Assembly (NCBI RefSeq): GCF_900110685.1
Contig: NZ_FOES01000007.1
Location: forward strand, 25,913 to 89,912
Direction of reading: 5' to 3'
DNA length: 64,000 nt
Source of the DNA: Piscibacillus halophilus
GTDB lineage: Bacteria > Bacillota > Bacilli > Bacillales > Alkalibacillaceae
The notes under the pieces were generated by a model that did not search any database, was not told where the DNA came from, and was given only the letters and a program-made list of their open reading frames with translations. Shown piece after piece: positions 51,990 to 61,725 of this stretch; the first letter of the stretch is position 1, and every line of letters begins with the position of its first letter. Made by a program: the position numbers and the translations under genes.

Positions 51990-52755
51990 TGACTTGCAAT
52001 TCTCCTAATGATTCAACCACTGTACCACTTAACATCAGTGACTCTCCAACGAGAATGCCATGGACTCCAGCCTTGGCAACACGTTTAGCGTCAGCATGAC
52101 TTTTAATCCCGCTTTCACTAATAATGATGGTGTTAGGGTCTGTGATTTTACTGGCTAGTTTTTCGGTTACGCTAAGGTCAACGTTGAAAGTCTTCAAATC
52201 ACGGTTGTTGATTCCAATGATATTAGCGCCTACTTCAAATGCAACCTCTAGCTCCGCTTCATGATGAACTTCTAATAAAACTTCTAAGCCTTGATTTCTA
52301 GCATACAGATAAAGCTCTTTTAGTCGATTTAAATCAAGGGCAGCTGCAATTAATAAAATGACATTAGCTCCAGCCTGACGAGCTCGATCGATTTGAATCT
52401 CGTCGATGATGAAATCTTTGTTTAATATAGGTAGATCAACGGTTTGACGGACATCCGATAAATCTTCCATCGAACCTTTGAAAAATGGACCATCCGTTAA
52501 GACAGAAATGGCAGAAGCCCCGCCTTGTTCATATAGATTCGCCTGCTCATTTGGTTCCATCCCGACGTTGATATCACCTTTTGAAGGAGAGGCACGTTTG
52601 ATTTCAGCAATAACGGATAGTTGGTCAGTTTTTAAAAACCTATCATAAAATGATGTCTTAGATTGTTGCGGTTCACTGCGGTAGTCTAAACCGATTTGTT
52701 TAAGGGTCTGAACTTCTTCTTTTTTCGTTTCTAAAATCTTATGAAGGATGGTCAT
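51970..52755 (-). CDS. trpC: indole-3-glycerol phosphate synthase
   Basis: A 261-residue TIM barrel. SVIAEIKRASPSKGDI (catalytic Lys and substrate loop), ILNKDFIIDE, and ISESGIKSHADAKRVAKAG are conserved. It closes the indole ring. The last codons (TRQFQD, stop) lie within the periodic array, so the C-terminal tail is repeat-encoded and probably not conserved. Overlaps trpD by 4 bp. Confidence 0.96.
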   Translation of the reverse strand: MTILHKILETKKEEVQTLKQIGLDYRSEPQQSKTSFYDRFLKTDQLSVIAEIKRASPSKGDINVGMEPNEQANLYEQGGASAISVLTDGPFFKGSMEDLSDVRQTVDLPILNKDFIIDEIQIDRARQAGANVILLIAAALDLNRLKELYLYARNQGLEVLLEVHHEAELEVAFEVGANIIGINNRDLKTFNVDLSVTEKLASKITDPNTIIISESGIKSHADAKRVAKAGVHGILVGESLMLSGTVVESLGELQVTRQFQD

Positions 52756-53780
52756 GATGACATCGCCTGCTTTCTATTTTGGCTAAATTCGATAAGGTGG
52801 TTTAGTTTTTCAAGAGCACGACCAGATTCAATACTTTCTCTAGCCCGATCAACACCGTCTTTAATGTTTGAAGCAATGCCTGCTGAGTAAAGGCCAAGTC
52901 CAGCATTCAACAATACGGTATCTAGGTAAGCACTAGGCTCGCCGTTAAGAACACTTAATAAAATTTCAGCGTTCTTCTTAGCATCTCCACCGCGAATCTC
53001 ATCGTTTGAATACATGCTTAGTCCAACATCCTCTGGTTTTAATGTAAAAGGAATGAGGTCACCTTTATCGAGTAAAACCATATGATTTTCTCCTGCAAGA
53101 GATGCTTCATCCATATAGCCAGCTCCATTGATGACAATGCTGCGTGAGCGACCAAGTTGATTTAATACTGCCGCCATTTTCATCAACATGTCACGTCGGT
53201 AGACCCCTAAAAACTGGGTTTCAAGCTCGACGGGGTTAGTTAAAGGTCCAATCAAGTTAAAAATAGTCGGAACCCCTAGGTCATTTCGAACCTTCATAAT
53301 TCGCTTCAAACGTGGGTGGACGTATGGTGCGAATAAAAAGGCAATGCCATTCGTTTCGAGAAGTTCTTCAACCTCTTCACCTGTAAAATCAAGTGAAATG
53401 CCGAGCTTTTCTAATACGTCTGCGCTTCCTGTTTTACTTGATACACTTCGGTTTCCGTGTTTAGCGATTTTTGCTCCAGCTCCGGCTAATACAAAAGCGG
53501 AGGTGGTGCTAATGTTAAAACTGCTTGATCCGTCTCCACCTGTCCCACAGTTATCCATGACCCCTGTAACCGTGTGGTGGATTGTCATCGCATTTTCTCT
53601 TAACACTTCTACGATGGCTGCAATTTCATCCGCTGATTCACCTCTAACTCGTAAAGCGGTTAAAACGGAGGCAATTTCACTGTCAGATGTATCTTCATCA
53701 AACAACGCCTGTGCAACTTCTCTCATTTCATCTTTCATTAACTGTTCACCATTAGTTAACTTTTTTAATAACTTGTTCAT
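52752..53780 (-). CDS. trpD: anthranilate phosphoribosyltransferase
   Basis: A 342-residue protein. The upstream ATG at 53786 sits 1 nt from the AAAGGAG, so the ATG at 53780 is preferred. VMDNCGTGGDGSSSFNISTTSAFVLAGAGAKIAKHGNRSVSSKTGSAD is the PRPP-binding signature. It transfers phosphoribose to anthranilate. Overlaps the trpG 3' end by about 29 bp. Confidence 0.96.
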   Translation of the reverse strand: MNKLLKKLTNGEQLMKDEMREVAQALFDEDTSDSEIASVLTALRVRGESADEIAAIVEVLRENAMTIHHTVTGVMDNCGTGGDGSSSFNISTTSAFVLAGAGAKIAKHGNRSVSSKTGSADVLEKLGISLDFTGEEVEELLETNGIAFLFAPYVHPRLKRIMKVRNDLGVPTIFNLIGPLTNPVELETQFLGVYRRDMLMKMAAVLNQLGRSRSIVINGAGYMDEASLAGENHMVLLDKGDLIPFTLKPEDVGLSMYSNDEIRGGDAKKNAEILLSVLNGEPSAYLDTVLLNAGLGLYSAGIASNIKDGVDRARESIESGRALEKLNHLIEFSQNRKQAMSS

Positions 53781-54363
53781 GTTCATGCTCCTTTCGAATC
53801 GTTAATAAAAATTGCTTTAAAATACGCTTTCCATTCGACGTGCCGATAGATTCAGGGTGGAATTGGAGTCCGTAAACGGGATATTTTTGGTGCTTGATGG
53901 CCATCAATTCACCGTCATCCATTGCGACAGCTAATTTTTTAATAGTAGGGGGGAGCGTTATTGAATCGATCACTAATGAGTGATACCGCATTACTTCAAC
54001 CGGCTGTGGTAAATATTGAAAAAGGCCAGAACCATTATGACGAATTCTCGATGTTTTTCCGTGTTTAACTTCTTTTGCACGCTTCACTTCTGCCCCAAAT
54101 GCAGCTCCTATAGCCTGATGTCCTAAACATATTCCAAGAATCGGGATCGCATGGTAGAACTCCTTAATGATTGGAACACTTAACCCAGCTTTTTCTGGTT
54201 TCCCTGGTCCTGGTGAGATAATTAGGGCCTCTGGGTTCATATCATAAATGTCTCGAATGGTCACTTGATCGTTCCGTTTAACTACGACATCTGCACCCAA
54301 CTCTTTTAAGTATTGAAAAAGGTTATAAGTAAAAGAGTCATAGTTATCAATAAGCAAGATCAA
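53752..54363 (-). CDS. trpG: anthranilate/aminodeoxychorismate synthase glutaminase
   Basis: A 203-residue class I glutamine amidotransferase. Nucleophile Cys79 in ILGICLGHQ, with His and Glu in LQFHPESI. It supplies ammonia to TrpE. In B. subtilis this subunit (PabA) is encoded in the folate operon and shared; here it is inside the trp operon directly after trpE. Whether a second copy serves folate cannot be seen. Confidence 0.95.
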   Translation of the reverse strand: MILLIDNYDSFTYNLFQYLKELGADVVVKRNDQVTIRDIYDMNPEALIISPGPGKPEKAGLSVPIIKEFYHAIPILGICLGHQAIGAAFGAEVKRAKEVKHGKTSRIRHNGSGLFQYLPQPVEVMRYHSLVIDSITLPPTIKKLAVAMDDGELMAIKHQKYPVYGLQFHPESIGTSNGKRILKQFLLTIRKEHEHEQVIKKVN

Positions 54364-55743
54364 TTAATTCACCTCCAGTAACGCTCGTGCCTTATTTAAA
54401 GTCTCTTCAAACTCATTATTTGGTAAAGAGTCGTGCACCACGCCAGCACCTGCTTGGACGTGCGCTTTTTGATCCTTTATAACCATCGTTCTGATCGCTA
54501 AAGCAAAATCGAGTTGTCCGTTAATCGCTATATAACCGACAGCTCCTGAATAAACGCCTCGCTTAACGTTTTCTAGCTGATTTAAAATTTGCATCGCCCT
54601 AATTTTAGGTGCTCCACTGACAGTTCCAGCGGGTAAACATGCTTTTAATGCCTGTAGTGATGACTGATTTTGATCTAATTCACCTGTAACTTCTGAGACA
54701 ATGTGCATGACGTAACGGTAACGTTCAATCACCATGTATTTCGTTAGCTCAATGGTTCCTGGCTTACAAATCCGTCCTAAATCATTTCTTCCTAAATCCA
54801 CCAGCATTTTATGTTCCGCTATTTCTTTTTCATCGTTTAATAGATCATGCTCTAATGCCAAGTCCTCACCATCTGTCGCTCCACGTTTTCTCGTTCCAGC
54901 AATCGGGTTGGTCGTGACAGTCTTTCCATGTACTTTAATTAAACTTTCTGGTGAGGCTCCAACAACTGTGTAATCACCAAAATCAATATAAAACATGTAG
55001 GGTGAAGGGTTTGTTTTTCTTAATTTTCGATAAAAACTAAACGGATCACCCTCATAATTCGCGGATAATCTTTGGGACAAGACCGCTTGGAAGATATCAC
55101 CTTCTAAAATATGCTTTTTGATTTGAGCAACTTTTGATTCAAAGTCATGTTGTTCAATATTTGATTGGAAAGGGGAGAGGCGGAACTGCTTTAACACTTG
55201 CTCCTGTCCTTCCTCTAATTGGCGCTCCATATCGTCTAATGTTGCATGAAGCTGTGTTTTTTCTTCTGTAATCCAGCGCTCCACAGCGATTAAATAGATT
55301 TTTTGCATCAAATGGTCATAAACGAATACTTTTTCATAAAACATTAAGTGAATATCTGGCATGTCAAGTGAATCCGGGAGTTCGTTCCCAATCTCTTCAA
55401 ATTGTCGAACTGTATCATAAGCAACGTATCCAATTCCACCAGTTGGAAAAGGGACATCTATCGGTAAATCTAGATCCTTACGAAGAAGAGATTCCAATAC
55501 CTTAAACGGTTGATTGATCTCGGTTCGTCTCGTTTCATTTATGACATTATGGTGTTCAACTTGTTGATTCAATGCTTTGATTTCATAAAAGGGATTAGCT
55601 CCAATTATGGAATATCGCCCTGACTTTTCATGCTTTAGTGAACTTTCAAGTAAAAATTTTTTCTTCCCACTTAGCTTTAGAAAAATTGAAATGGGAGTGT
55701 GTGTATCACCTTCGATTATTCGGTAACTCATTTGAACCATCAT
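54364..55743 (-). CDS. trpE: anthranilate synthase component I
   Basis: A 459-residue chorismate-utilising enzyme. [70 protein letters not shown] and [19 protein letters not shown] are intact; the N-terminal half carries the tryptophan feedback pocket ([18 protein letters not shown]). Two ATGs (55743 and 55740) follow AAGGAGGAATC; the second has the better spacing. First gene of trpEGDCFBA, controlled by two T-boxes. Confidence 0.96.
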   Translation of the reverse strand: MMVQMSYRIIEGDTHTPISIFLKLSGKKKFLLESSLKHEKSGRYSIIGANPFYEIKALNQQVEHHNVINETRRTEINQPFKVLESLLRKDLDLPIDVPFPTGGIGYVAYDTVRQFEEIGNELPDSLDMPDIHLMFYEKVFVYDHLMQKIYLIAVERWITEEKTQLHATLDDMERQLEEGQEQVLKQFRLSPFQSNIEQHDFESKVAQIKKHILEGDIFQAVLSQRLSANYEGDPFSFYRKLRKTNPSPYMFYIDFGDYTVVGASPESLIKVHGKTVTTNPIAGTRKRGATDGEDLALEHDLLNDEKEIAEHKMLVDLGRNDLGRICKPGTIELTKYMVIERYRYVMHIVSEVTGELDQNQSSLQALKACLPAGTVSGAPKIRAMQILNQLENVKRGVYSGAVGYIAINGQLDFALAIRTMVIKDQKAHVQAGAGVVHDSLPNNEFEETLNKARALLEVN

Positions 55744-55756
55744 GATTCCTCCTTAT

Positions 55757-56055
55757 AAAAAAAGTCCTCTGCAAACACAAACCATGTGTTTACAGAGGAC
55801 GATTAGATCGCGGTGCCACCTCAATTGGAAAGTGAAGACACTTTCCCGCTCAATTCAGGTACGGGAAGTCGACGTAGGGGGCAAGTCGTCTTCCGATACC
55901 CTATCCTGATAACGGTGGAGGCCGGGTTTCCATACTCGCTAAGCTTTCAGGTCACCTCTCGTAAGTCCATTCGGTATAACGTATCGTGCTAGCTCTCACC
56001 ATTACTAGCTCTCTGTAACGAATCCGCTATACTTACTACTCTTACTCGTTGATTT
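55757..56055 (-). ncRNA. T-box riboswitch 2 (Trp), gene-proximal
   Basis: Minus-strand leader with the conserved T-box GGTGGCACC (55820-55812), a Stem I with an AGAGAGCTAG segment, and a candidate specifier TGG (55969-55967) followed by AC. It is followed by a terminator with GTCCTCTG / CAGAGGAC arms and seven T (55757-55800). Uncharged tRNA-Trp would stabilise the antiterminator. It ends 14 bp before trpE. Confidence 0.93.
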
Positions 56056-56090
56056 AGTTTATGCTAATGGGTTCGACTTTTTTAGCAAAT

Positions 56091-56378
56091 AAAAAAAGGT
56101 TTCCCATCCTAATAAAAGGACGGAAAACCCGTGGTGCCACCTTTGTTGACTGTATGCACAGTCCACTTTATCCGTATCGAAGCTTATGCTTGAATACGTG
56201 TCCCTTGTAACGATGAGACGTTCGCCAGCCATACTAATAACCTAACGTTACGTTGGGCTGGAGGCTCAGAAGTCCATTCCTTTTACGTCCTACGCTAGTT
56301 CACACCAACCACTAGCTCTCTGTAGTATTCGGTAAAAGTACTCCTCTTCATCAATGCCGAACCGTTTCTAAATTGTTA
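56091..56378 (-). ncRNA. T-box riboswitch 1 (Trp), promoter-proximal
   Basis: A second complete T-box with GGTGGCACC (56141-56133), Stem I containing AGAGAGCTAGTGG, and candidate specifier TGG (56276-56274) in the equivalent context AATGGACTT. Its own terminator follows: arms GGTTTTCCGTCC / GGATGGGAAACC and seven T (56091-56129). The two elements share sequence around the specifier, so they arose by duplication or are jointly constrained. Confidence 0.93.
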
Positions 56379-56384
56379 TTGAAT

Positions 56385-56413
56385 ATCATATGATGATTTT
56401 AAAAAGATGTCAA
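56385..56413 (-). promoter_or_regulatory. SigA promoter of the trp operon
   Basis: On the minus strand TTGACA (56413-56408), 17-bp spacer, TATGAT (56390-56385). The start is near 56378, directly before the first T-box. Confidence 0.88.
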
Positions 56414-56545
56414 CAAATAAATTGAAAAAACCTTTAGACTCTCTAATTAAAAATTTATTGAGATAATTAAAAATGTCTTTTTTGTGTCAAAATTATGGAT
56501 GATTTGTTACAATAATAGTAACAGTAATGGACGGAGGTGAACAAA

Positions 56546-56821
56546 ATGGGTGTTGTGATGATGTTTATGATTTTAGCAAGCGTTGCACCTTATTTGTTTT
56601 ACCAATTGAACAAAAAATGGTTAGCTAGTTTACAAGCAATTTTAGTAGTAGGCATGTGGTTTTATGCGATTAATATTTCATTAGTTGGAGTCACTCCTGG
56701 GGTATTTTCAATAACTTGGAGTTCGTTTTATTTAAGCTTGATTTTGGCTGAAGTTGCTTGGGTGATGTTTATTATCCACGTCGTTAAAACGACTGAAAAA
56801 ACGACATTAAGTTACGAATAA
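56546..56821 (+). CDS. small three-TM membrane protein
   Basis: A 91-residue protein from the ATG at 56546 (GGAGGTG upstream; an alternative GTG at 56537 adds three residues). Hydrophobic segments at about 2-19, 26-47 and 58-80. Divergent from the trp operon and convergent with qox. No family recognised. Confidence 0.65.
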   Translation: MGVVMMFMILASVAPYLFYQLNKKWLASLQAILVVGMWFYAINISLVGVTPGVFSITWSSFYLSLILAEVAWVMFIIHVVKTTEKTTLSYE

Positions 56822-56855
56822 GGGTTAGGATATAAGAAATAATTTTAAAAGAAAC

Positions 56856-56891
56856 CCGAACTATACTAGATCTAGTATAGTTCGGATTTTT
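56856..56891. terminator. bidirectional terminator
   Basis: Perfect stem CCGAACTATACTA / TAGTATAGTTCGG with loop GATC and flanking A and T runs, between the 91-residue gene and qoxD. Confidence 0.88.
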
Positions 56892-56952
56892 TAATGTGAT
56901 TTATTTGTTTTTCTAGTCGTTTTATATTCTAATGACTCAGTCTTTTATTATT

Positions 56953-57252
56953 CTAAAAGGCATAAACCATCACGAAAATGGAGCCTGCAACGACAATGGA
57001 TGCCGTGACAAATCCATGAAACATCATATTCCACGGCACATGACCATTTTTACTTTCTGGTTCAACTATATGCATAAACATAATGAGTTGAATCCCCGCT
57101 TGAATAACCGCTAGCAACATAATAATCGTGATGATCCAATTTGTTGATAAATCTGATCCAATAGTCGTCCAAGCAGCTAAAATCGTTAATAAGATTGATA
57201 GGACAAATCCAATGATGTGGTGAGTTGGAATTCTTTTAGTTTGGTTTGACAT
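56953..57252 (-). CDS. qoxD: cytochrome aa3 quinol oxidase subunit IV
   Basis: A 99-residue protein with three membrane segments (HHIIGFVLSILLTILAAWTTI; WIITIIMLLAVIQAGIQLIMFMH; MMFHGFVTASIVVAGSIFVMV), typical of QoxD/CyoD. Last gene of the qox operon; its start abuts qoxC. Confidence 0.93.
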   Translation of the reverse strand: MSNQTKRIPTHHIIGFVLSILLTILAAWTTIGSDLSTNWIITIIMLLAVIQAGIQLIMFMHIVEPESKNGHVPWNMMFHGFVTASIVVAGSIFVMVYAF

Positions 57253-57855
57253 TTAAACCACCATCCCAATCAAGTAAACACTTGTAAAAATAAAAATCCA
57301 AATAACATCGAGAAAGTGCCAGTACAAGCTAATAATAAACACTTTTCGACTCGTGACTTTTGTAATGCCTTTTTTAAATAGTTGGATAAGGAGTAAAATC
57401 GCCCAACCGATCCCCAATGTTACGTGTAATCCGTGTGTTCCGGCTAATACGTAAAAGCTAGACCAGTAAGCGCTTGAAGGAAGCGTAGCACCTTCATGCG
57501 AGTAATGGATGAACTCATAGACTTCAAAGCCTAAAAACCCTAAGCCTAGAGCAAGTGTGATGATCATCCATGTAATTAGTCCTTTGTTAGAGCCATGACG
57601 CATTTGATGAATCGCAATCCCACACGTAAAACTACTTGTTAGGAGTAAAAAGGTCATCACTAATACGATGTCCAATTCGAATAATTCACTAGGTGTTGGA
57701 GCGTCAGCCGTTCTTCCGAATAATACCGCATAAGTCGCGAATAGAGTCGAAAATAGAACGACCTCAGCTGCTAAGAAAATCCAGAATCCTAGTATACTCA
57801 TCTGGTTATGTTCTGTTTGGTATTCTAATGGGGCATGGTTAACATTTGTTGACAT
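57253..57855 (-). CDS. qoxC: cytochrome aa3 quinol oxidase subunit III
   Basis: A 200-residue heme-copper oxidase subunit III with five membrane segments. LGFWIFLAAEVVLFSTLFATYAVL and YVLAGTHGLHVTLGIGW are signatures; the final WHFLDVIWIFIFTSVYLIG is also conserved. It is the short, five-helix type. The gene lies 1 bp after qoxB. Confidence 0.95.
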   Translation of the reverse strand: MSTNVNHAPLEYQTEHNQMSILGFWIFLAAEVVLFSTLFATYAVLFGRTADAPTPSELFELDIVLVMTFLLLTSSFTCGIAIHQMRHGSNKGLITWMIITLALGLGFLGFEVYEFIHYSHEGATLPSSAYWSSFYVLAGTHGLHVTLGIGWAILLLIQLFKKGITKVTSRKVFIISLYWHFLDVIWIFIFTSVYLIGMVV

Positions 57856-57856
57856 T

Positions 57857-59791
57857 TTATAACCCCCTCAATGATCTTTCAGTTTCTTTTATTTCTTCAA
57901 CTTCGACATGGTGACCATCATCTTCGTCGAATGAACGAATAACCATCATGATGAGGACACCTACTAAGAAAATGACCGATAAGGTAATCCACTCAAATAC
58001 AAGCGCAAAACTAGCCATAAAGAGTAATGCCATCATAATAAATGGCTGACCAGAGTTATTTGGCATGTGAATAGGCTTGAGTTTGCTCTCATCATAAGTC
58101 GTTTCGTTACGTTTTTTCATCTCAACAAACGCGTCAATGTCTCTAATGGTTGGTAGAGTTGCAAAGTTATAATGTGGGATTGGCGTCGGTGTAGCCCACT
58201 CAAGTGTACGGCCATCCCATGAATCACCAGTCGTTTCTCGTTGACTAGTTCGATAGCTGTAATAGATGTTAAAGACAAATAACGCAAATCCAGCACCCAT
58301 TCCAAACGCACCAACCGTTGAAATGAAGTTTAATGTAAACCATTCTGGTGCCGTATCGAATAGTCGACGTGGCATACCGTCTAACCCTAAGAAATATTGT
58401 GGCAAGAAGGTTACGTGAAAACCAATTACGAATAACCAAAAACTTAATTTCCCTAACTTCTCATTTAACTTATGACCAAACATTTTCGGATACCAATATT
58501 CAAGCCCTGCAAAACAAGCAAAGACTGTACCAGCAATCAATACATAGTGGAAGTGTGCGATTAAAAAGTATGAGTTATGAAACTGGTAATCTGCTGCTGC
58601 CATACCGAGCATAACACCCGTTACTCCACCGATGACAAAGCTTGGAATAAAGGCCAAAGCCCACATCATAGGGGTGGTAAATTGAATTTTTGATTTATAC
58701 AAGGTTCCTAACCAGTTAAATATTTTAACCCCTGTTGGGACGGCAATGAGCATGGTTGAAACAGAGAATACAGAGTTAACAAAGGCTCCTGCCCCCATCG
58801 TAAAGAAGTGGTGGACCCACACAAGAAAGCTCAATCCTGCAATTAGAATCATAGACCAGACCATCGCATGGTAACCAAATATACGCTTTTTGGCAAAAGT
58901 CGCAATGACTTCAGAAAAGATCCCGAATGCAGGAAGGATGACAATATAAACTTCTGGGTGTCCCCACATCCAGAATAAGTTTGCCCACATCATCGGTAAC
59001 CCTTCACCTGTAAGAGTGAAAAATTGAGAGCCAAAAATACGATCAATGGTCATTAAAGCTAATGCGACCGTTAAAATTGGAAATGCAAATATGATAATGA
59101 ACGATGTAACAAGTGTTGACCATGAGAAAATCGGCATCTTAAATAACTTCATACCTGGAGCTCTCATTTTTAGTATAGTAACCATTAAGTTAATACCTGT
59201 TGCTAGAGTTCCAATACCAGAAAGCTGTAAACCTAGTAAATAGAAATTCTGACCAGGTCCAGGGTTCATGGCTGCACCGGCAAGTGGTGTGTAACTGGTC
59301 CATCCGGCATCAGGTGATCCCCCGATGACGAATGAAATATTAAATAATAGAGCCCCGAAGAAGAATGACCAGAAACTTAAAGCATTTACAAAAGGAAATG
59401 CAAAGTCTCTTGCTCCTATCTGCAATGGAACAATAATATTCATTAAGCCAATTAAAAACGGCATTGCCATAAAAATAATCATAATGGTGCCATGTGTCGT
59501 AAATATTTCATTGTAATGTTGAGCATTTAAAAAGTTAAGGTCTGGAAATGCAAGTTGGACACGCATCATTAATGCATCAACGCCACCGCGAAATAGCATA
59601 GCTAATGCACTTAAAATGTACATGACCCCGATTTTTTTATGATCAACAGTCGTCAACCATTCTCTCCATAACCAACCCCATTTTTTAAAATAGGTTAATA
59701 GAAAGATCATCGCGCTAGTTACTAGAACAATAGAAACCATTCCTGCATAGATTAATGGCTCACCCGTTACAAAAAATTCATCAAGATTCAT
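57857..59791 (-). CDS. qoxB: cytochrome aa3 quinol oxidase subunit I
   Basis: A 644-residue heme-copper oxidase catalytic subunit, about 14-15 membrane segments. All six His ligands are in expected contexts: HGTIMIIFMAMP, WMWGHPEVYIVILPAFG (CuB, with the Tyr cross-link), WVHHFF and HFHYVLIAGTVF. The ATG at 59791 follows GAAGGTG. It reduces O2 with menaquinol and pumps protons. Overlaps qoxA by 11 bp. Confidence 0.96.
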   Translation of the reverse strand: MNLDEFFVTGEPLIYAGMVSIVLVTSAMIFLLTYFKKWGWLWREWLTTVDHKKIGVMYILSALAMLFRGGVDALMMRVQLAFPDLNFLNAQHYNEIFTTHGTIMIIFMAMPFLIGLMNIIVPLQIGARDFAFPFVNALSFWSFFFGALLFNISFVIGGSPDAGWTSYTPLAGAAMNPGPGQNFYLLGLQLSGIGTLATGINLMVTILKMRAPGMKLFKMPIFSWSTLVTSFIIIFAFPILTVALALMTIDRIFGSQFFTLTGEGLPMMWANLFWMWGHPEVYIVILPAFGIFSEVIATFAKKRIFGYHAMVWSMILIAGLSFLVWVHHFFTMGAGAFVNSVFSVSTMLIAVPTGVKIFNWLGTLYKSKIQFTTPMMWALAFIPSFVIGGVTGVMLGMAAADYQFHNSYFLIAHFHYVLIAGTVFACFAGLEYWYPKMFGHKLNEKLGKLSFWLFVIGFHVTFLPQYFLGLDGMPRRLFDTAPEWFTLNFISTVGAFGMGAGFALFVFNIYYSYRTSQRETTGDSWDGRTLEWATPTPIPHYNFATLPTIRDIDAFVEMKKRNETTYDESKLKPIHMPNNSGQPFIMMALLFMASFALVFEWITLSVIFLVGVLIMMVIRSFDEDDGHHVEVEEIKETERSLRGL

Positions 59792-60716
59792 TGTCGTCAC
59801 CTTCTTCCTCTTCGACGTTTAAACTTTTAATGTGAAGGTGTTGGTTATAAGCATCGAAGTGTTGTTTAACCGCATAATCACTATCCATCATCTTTCCATG
59901 ATCGACCCACTCTAAATGGGTGTTAGAAAAGGCCATTTTTCCAATGATTCCAGGTTCTAATAGTTCATCATACTGTTCTTGGGTTAACTTAGGTTTTTCG
60001 TTTTGGATTTGACTAACCCACTGATTAAAATCCTCTTCACTCTCGGCGTAAACTTTAAATGTTTGAAGGGAAAAACCTTCACCATTGTAGTTGGAATTAC
60101 GGCCATCATAGACGCCTTCTTCATCGGCTTGAAGATAAAGGACCGTCTCCATTCCAGCCATGTTATATTTCTGTCCGCCAAGAGCTGGAATCCATAATGC
60201 GGCCATTGAGTCAGCTGAAGATAAGCGAAACTCAATCGCACGGTCAGTTGGAATATGCAAGTAGTTAACTGTTTCTATGTCCTGTTCAGGATAACTAAAA
60301 AACCATTTCCAATCTGCAGAAGTCGCATGAATCACAAGTGGTTCTTTGTCGTTGGATGATTCAGGCGGTTTTTCCAAGTCGAACAGCGTTTCAACTGTCG
60401 GAATAGAGAGTAATGTCACAATGATTAAAGGAATCGCTGTCCAGAGAATTTCTACTTTAATATTCCCGTGAAGTTCAGGATCATAGTCTTGATCACCCCG
60501 ACCTGGTCGATCGCGATATTTAAATATCATGTAGCCAAATAGTCCAAAGACCACGACTACAATCCCTAACATAAACCAAAGGGAATACATAATTAGATCT
60601 TTTTGACTTTGACCGACAGGACCTTTTGGATTTAAGACGGTTAAATCACTGCATCCACTTAGGATAAGCCCCAAAATTCCCATCGCCATTAAAAGGGTTA
60701 TTTTTTTATACTTCAT
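59781..60716 (-). CDS. qoxA: cytochrome aa3 quinol oxidase subunit II
   Basis: A 311-residue lipoprotein subunit from the ATG at 60716 (TTGGAGTGGG upstream). Lipobox LSGC with Cys22; two TMs (about 38-60 and 85-105); periplasmic cupredoxin domain. The CuA cysteine pair of cytochrome c oxidases is absent, so the electron donor is quinol. An acidic C-terminal tail (NVEEEEGDDNES) is unusual and fits a haloadapted surface protein. Confidence 0.95.
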   Translation of the reverse strand: MKYKKITLLMAMGILGLILSGCSDLTVLNPKGPVGQSQKDLIMYSLWFMLGIVVVVFGLFGYMIFKYRDRPGRGDQDYDPELHGNIKVEILWTAIPLIIVTLLSIPTVETLFDLEKPPESSNDKEPLVIHATSADWKWFFSYPEQDIETVNYLHIPTDRAIEFRLSSADSMAALWIPALGGQKYNMAGMETVLYLQADEEGVYDGRNSNYNGEGFSLQTFKVYAESEEDFNQWVSQIQNEKPKLTQEQYDELLEPGIIGKMAFSNTHLEWVDHGKMMDSDYAVKQHFDAYNQHLHIKSLNVEEEEGDDNES

Positions 60717-60900
60717 GAAATCCCACTCCAATTATGGTTCATCGAATTTGATTTCCATTTTACATAAGAGATATACCACATTAGAACCTTGTTAACTCTT
60801 TTGTTAAATAAACATCACAGATTTGTTGAAGTGTTGACATAAACTGTTCAAAAAGAGAAACTAAGTAAATATTCAAATAATTTAGGTGGGAGTTGATGGA

Positions 60901-61725
60901 ATGGTTCAGTTGGAGGATATTATAAGAGCCCGTGGTCGGATTATGAATATTGCAAAGAAAACACCTATCATTAAATCTCATCAGCTGTCAGATCGAGTGG
61001 GCGCACAAGTTTTTCTAAAGTCAGAGCATTTGCAGACAACAGGGTCTTTTAAAATACGAGGAGCTACGAATCGAGTCATGCAGGCTAAAGAAGAAGGTGC
61101 ACGATTAGTCACCGCTGCTTCATCTGGAAATCATGGTCAGGCTGTTGCCTATATTGCCAATCAGCTTGATATTCCTGCTACAATTGTCGTTCCAACAGAT
61201 GCCAATGAGAGTAAGGTGAATGCGATTAGAGAATATCATGGAGCCATCGATTACTGTGGGACAACTTCAGCAGAGAGAATACCTAGAGCTATAACATTAG
61301 CTGAAGAACTTAATGGTGTATTTATTCCGCCTTATGACCACCCGGATATTATAGCAGGTCAAGGGACAGTCGGGTTAGAAATTTTGGAGCAAATTGAAAA
61401 TGTGGATACCGTCATCGTACCTGTTGGTGGTGGAGGCTTAAGTTCGGGAGTTTTAACGGCTATTAAGGAAAAAAGCCTAATATTCGTGTGGTCGGTGTAG
61501 AACCGGAACTCGGTCATGATACAAAAATTTCTCTTGAGAAAGGAGAGGTGACCTCGGTTTCAGGGACTGACCAAACGATTGCGGACGGTTTAAGAACCAC
61601 TCAACCAGGAGACCTAACTTTTCCGATTTTACAAAAATATATGGATGATCTCGTGTTGGTGAGTGAGGACGATATTCGATATGCGATGAGTTTCGTCATG
61701 GAACGTATGAAACAACTAATCGAAA
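60901..61725 (+). pseudogene. threonine dehydratase family, frameshifted and truncated
   Basis: Fold-type II PLP enzyme of the threonine/serine dehydratase family. PLP Lys in GSFKIRGATNRV, SSGNHGQAVAY and the phosphate loop VPVGGGGLSSGV are intact. After IKEKS (about 61475) the frame shifts: restoring one base, probably a lost C in AGCC(C)T, continues directly into RVVGVEPELGHDTKISL. The second frame runs through IADGLRTTQPG to MKQLIE, then breaks at about 61721-61725 into antisense VOC-gene sequence. Expected C-terminal PSGAV...GGN segment is missing. Inactive. Confidence 0.88.

Noticed and set aside
55757..56400. TRAP binding leader
   Set aside because: No run of regularly spaced GAG/TAG triplets in the trp leader; two clear T-box sequences with terminators explain it.
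59781..60716. Cytochrome c oxidase subunit II
   Set aside because: No CuA cysteine motif; lipobox and gene order match quinol oxidase QoxA.
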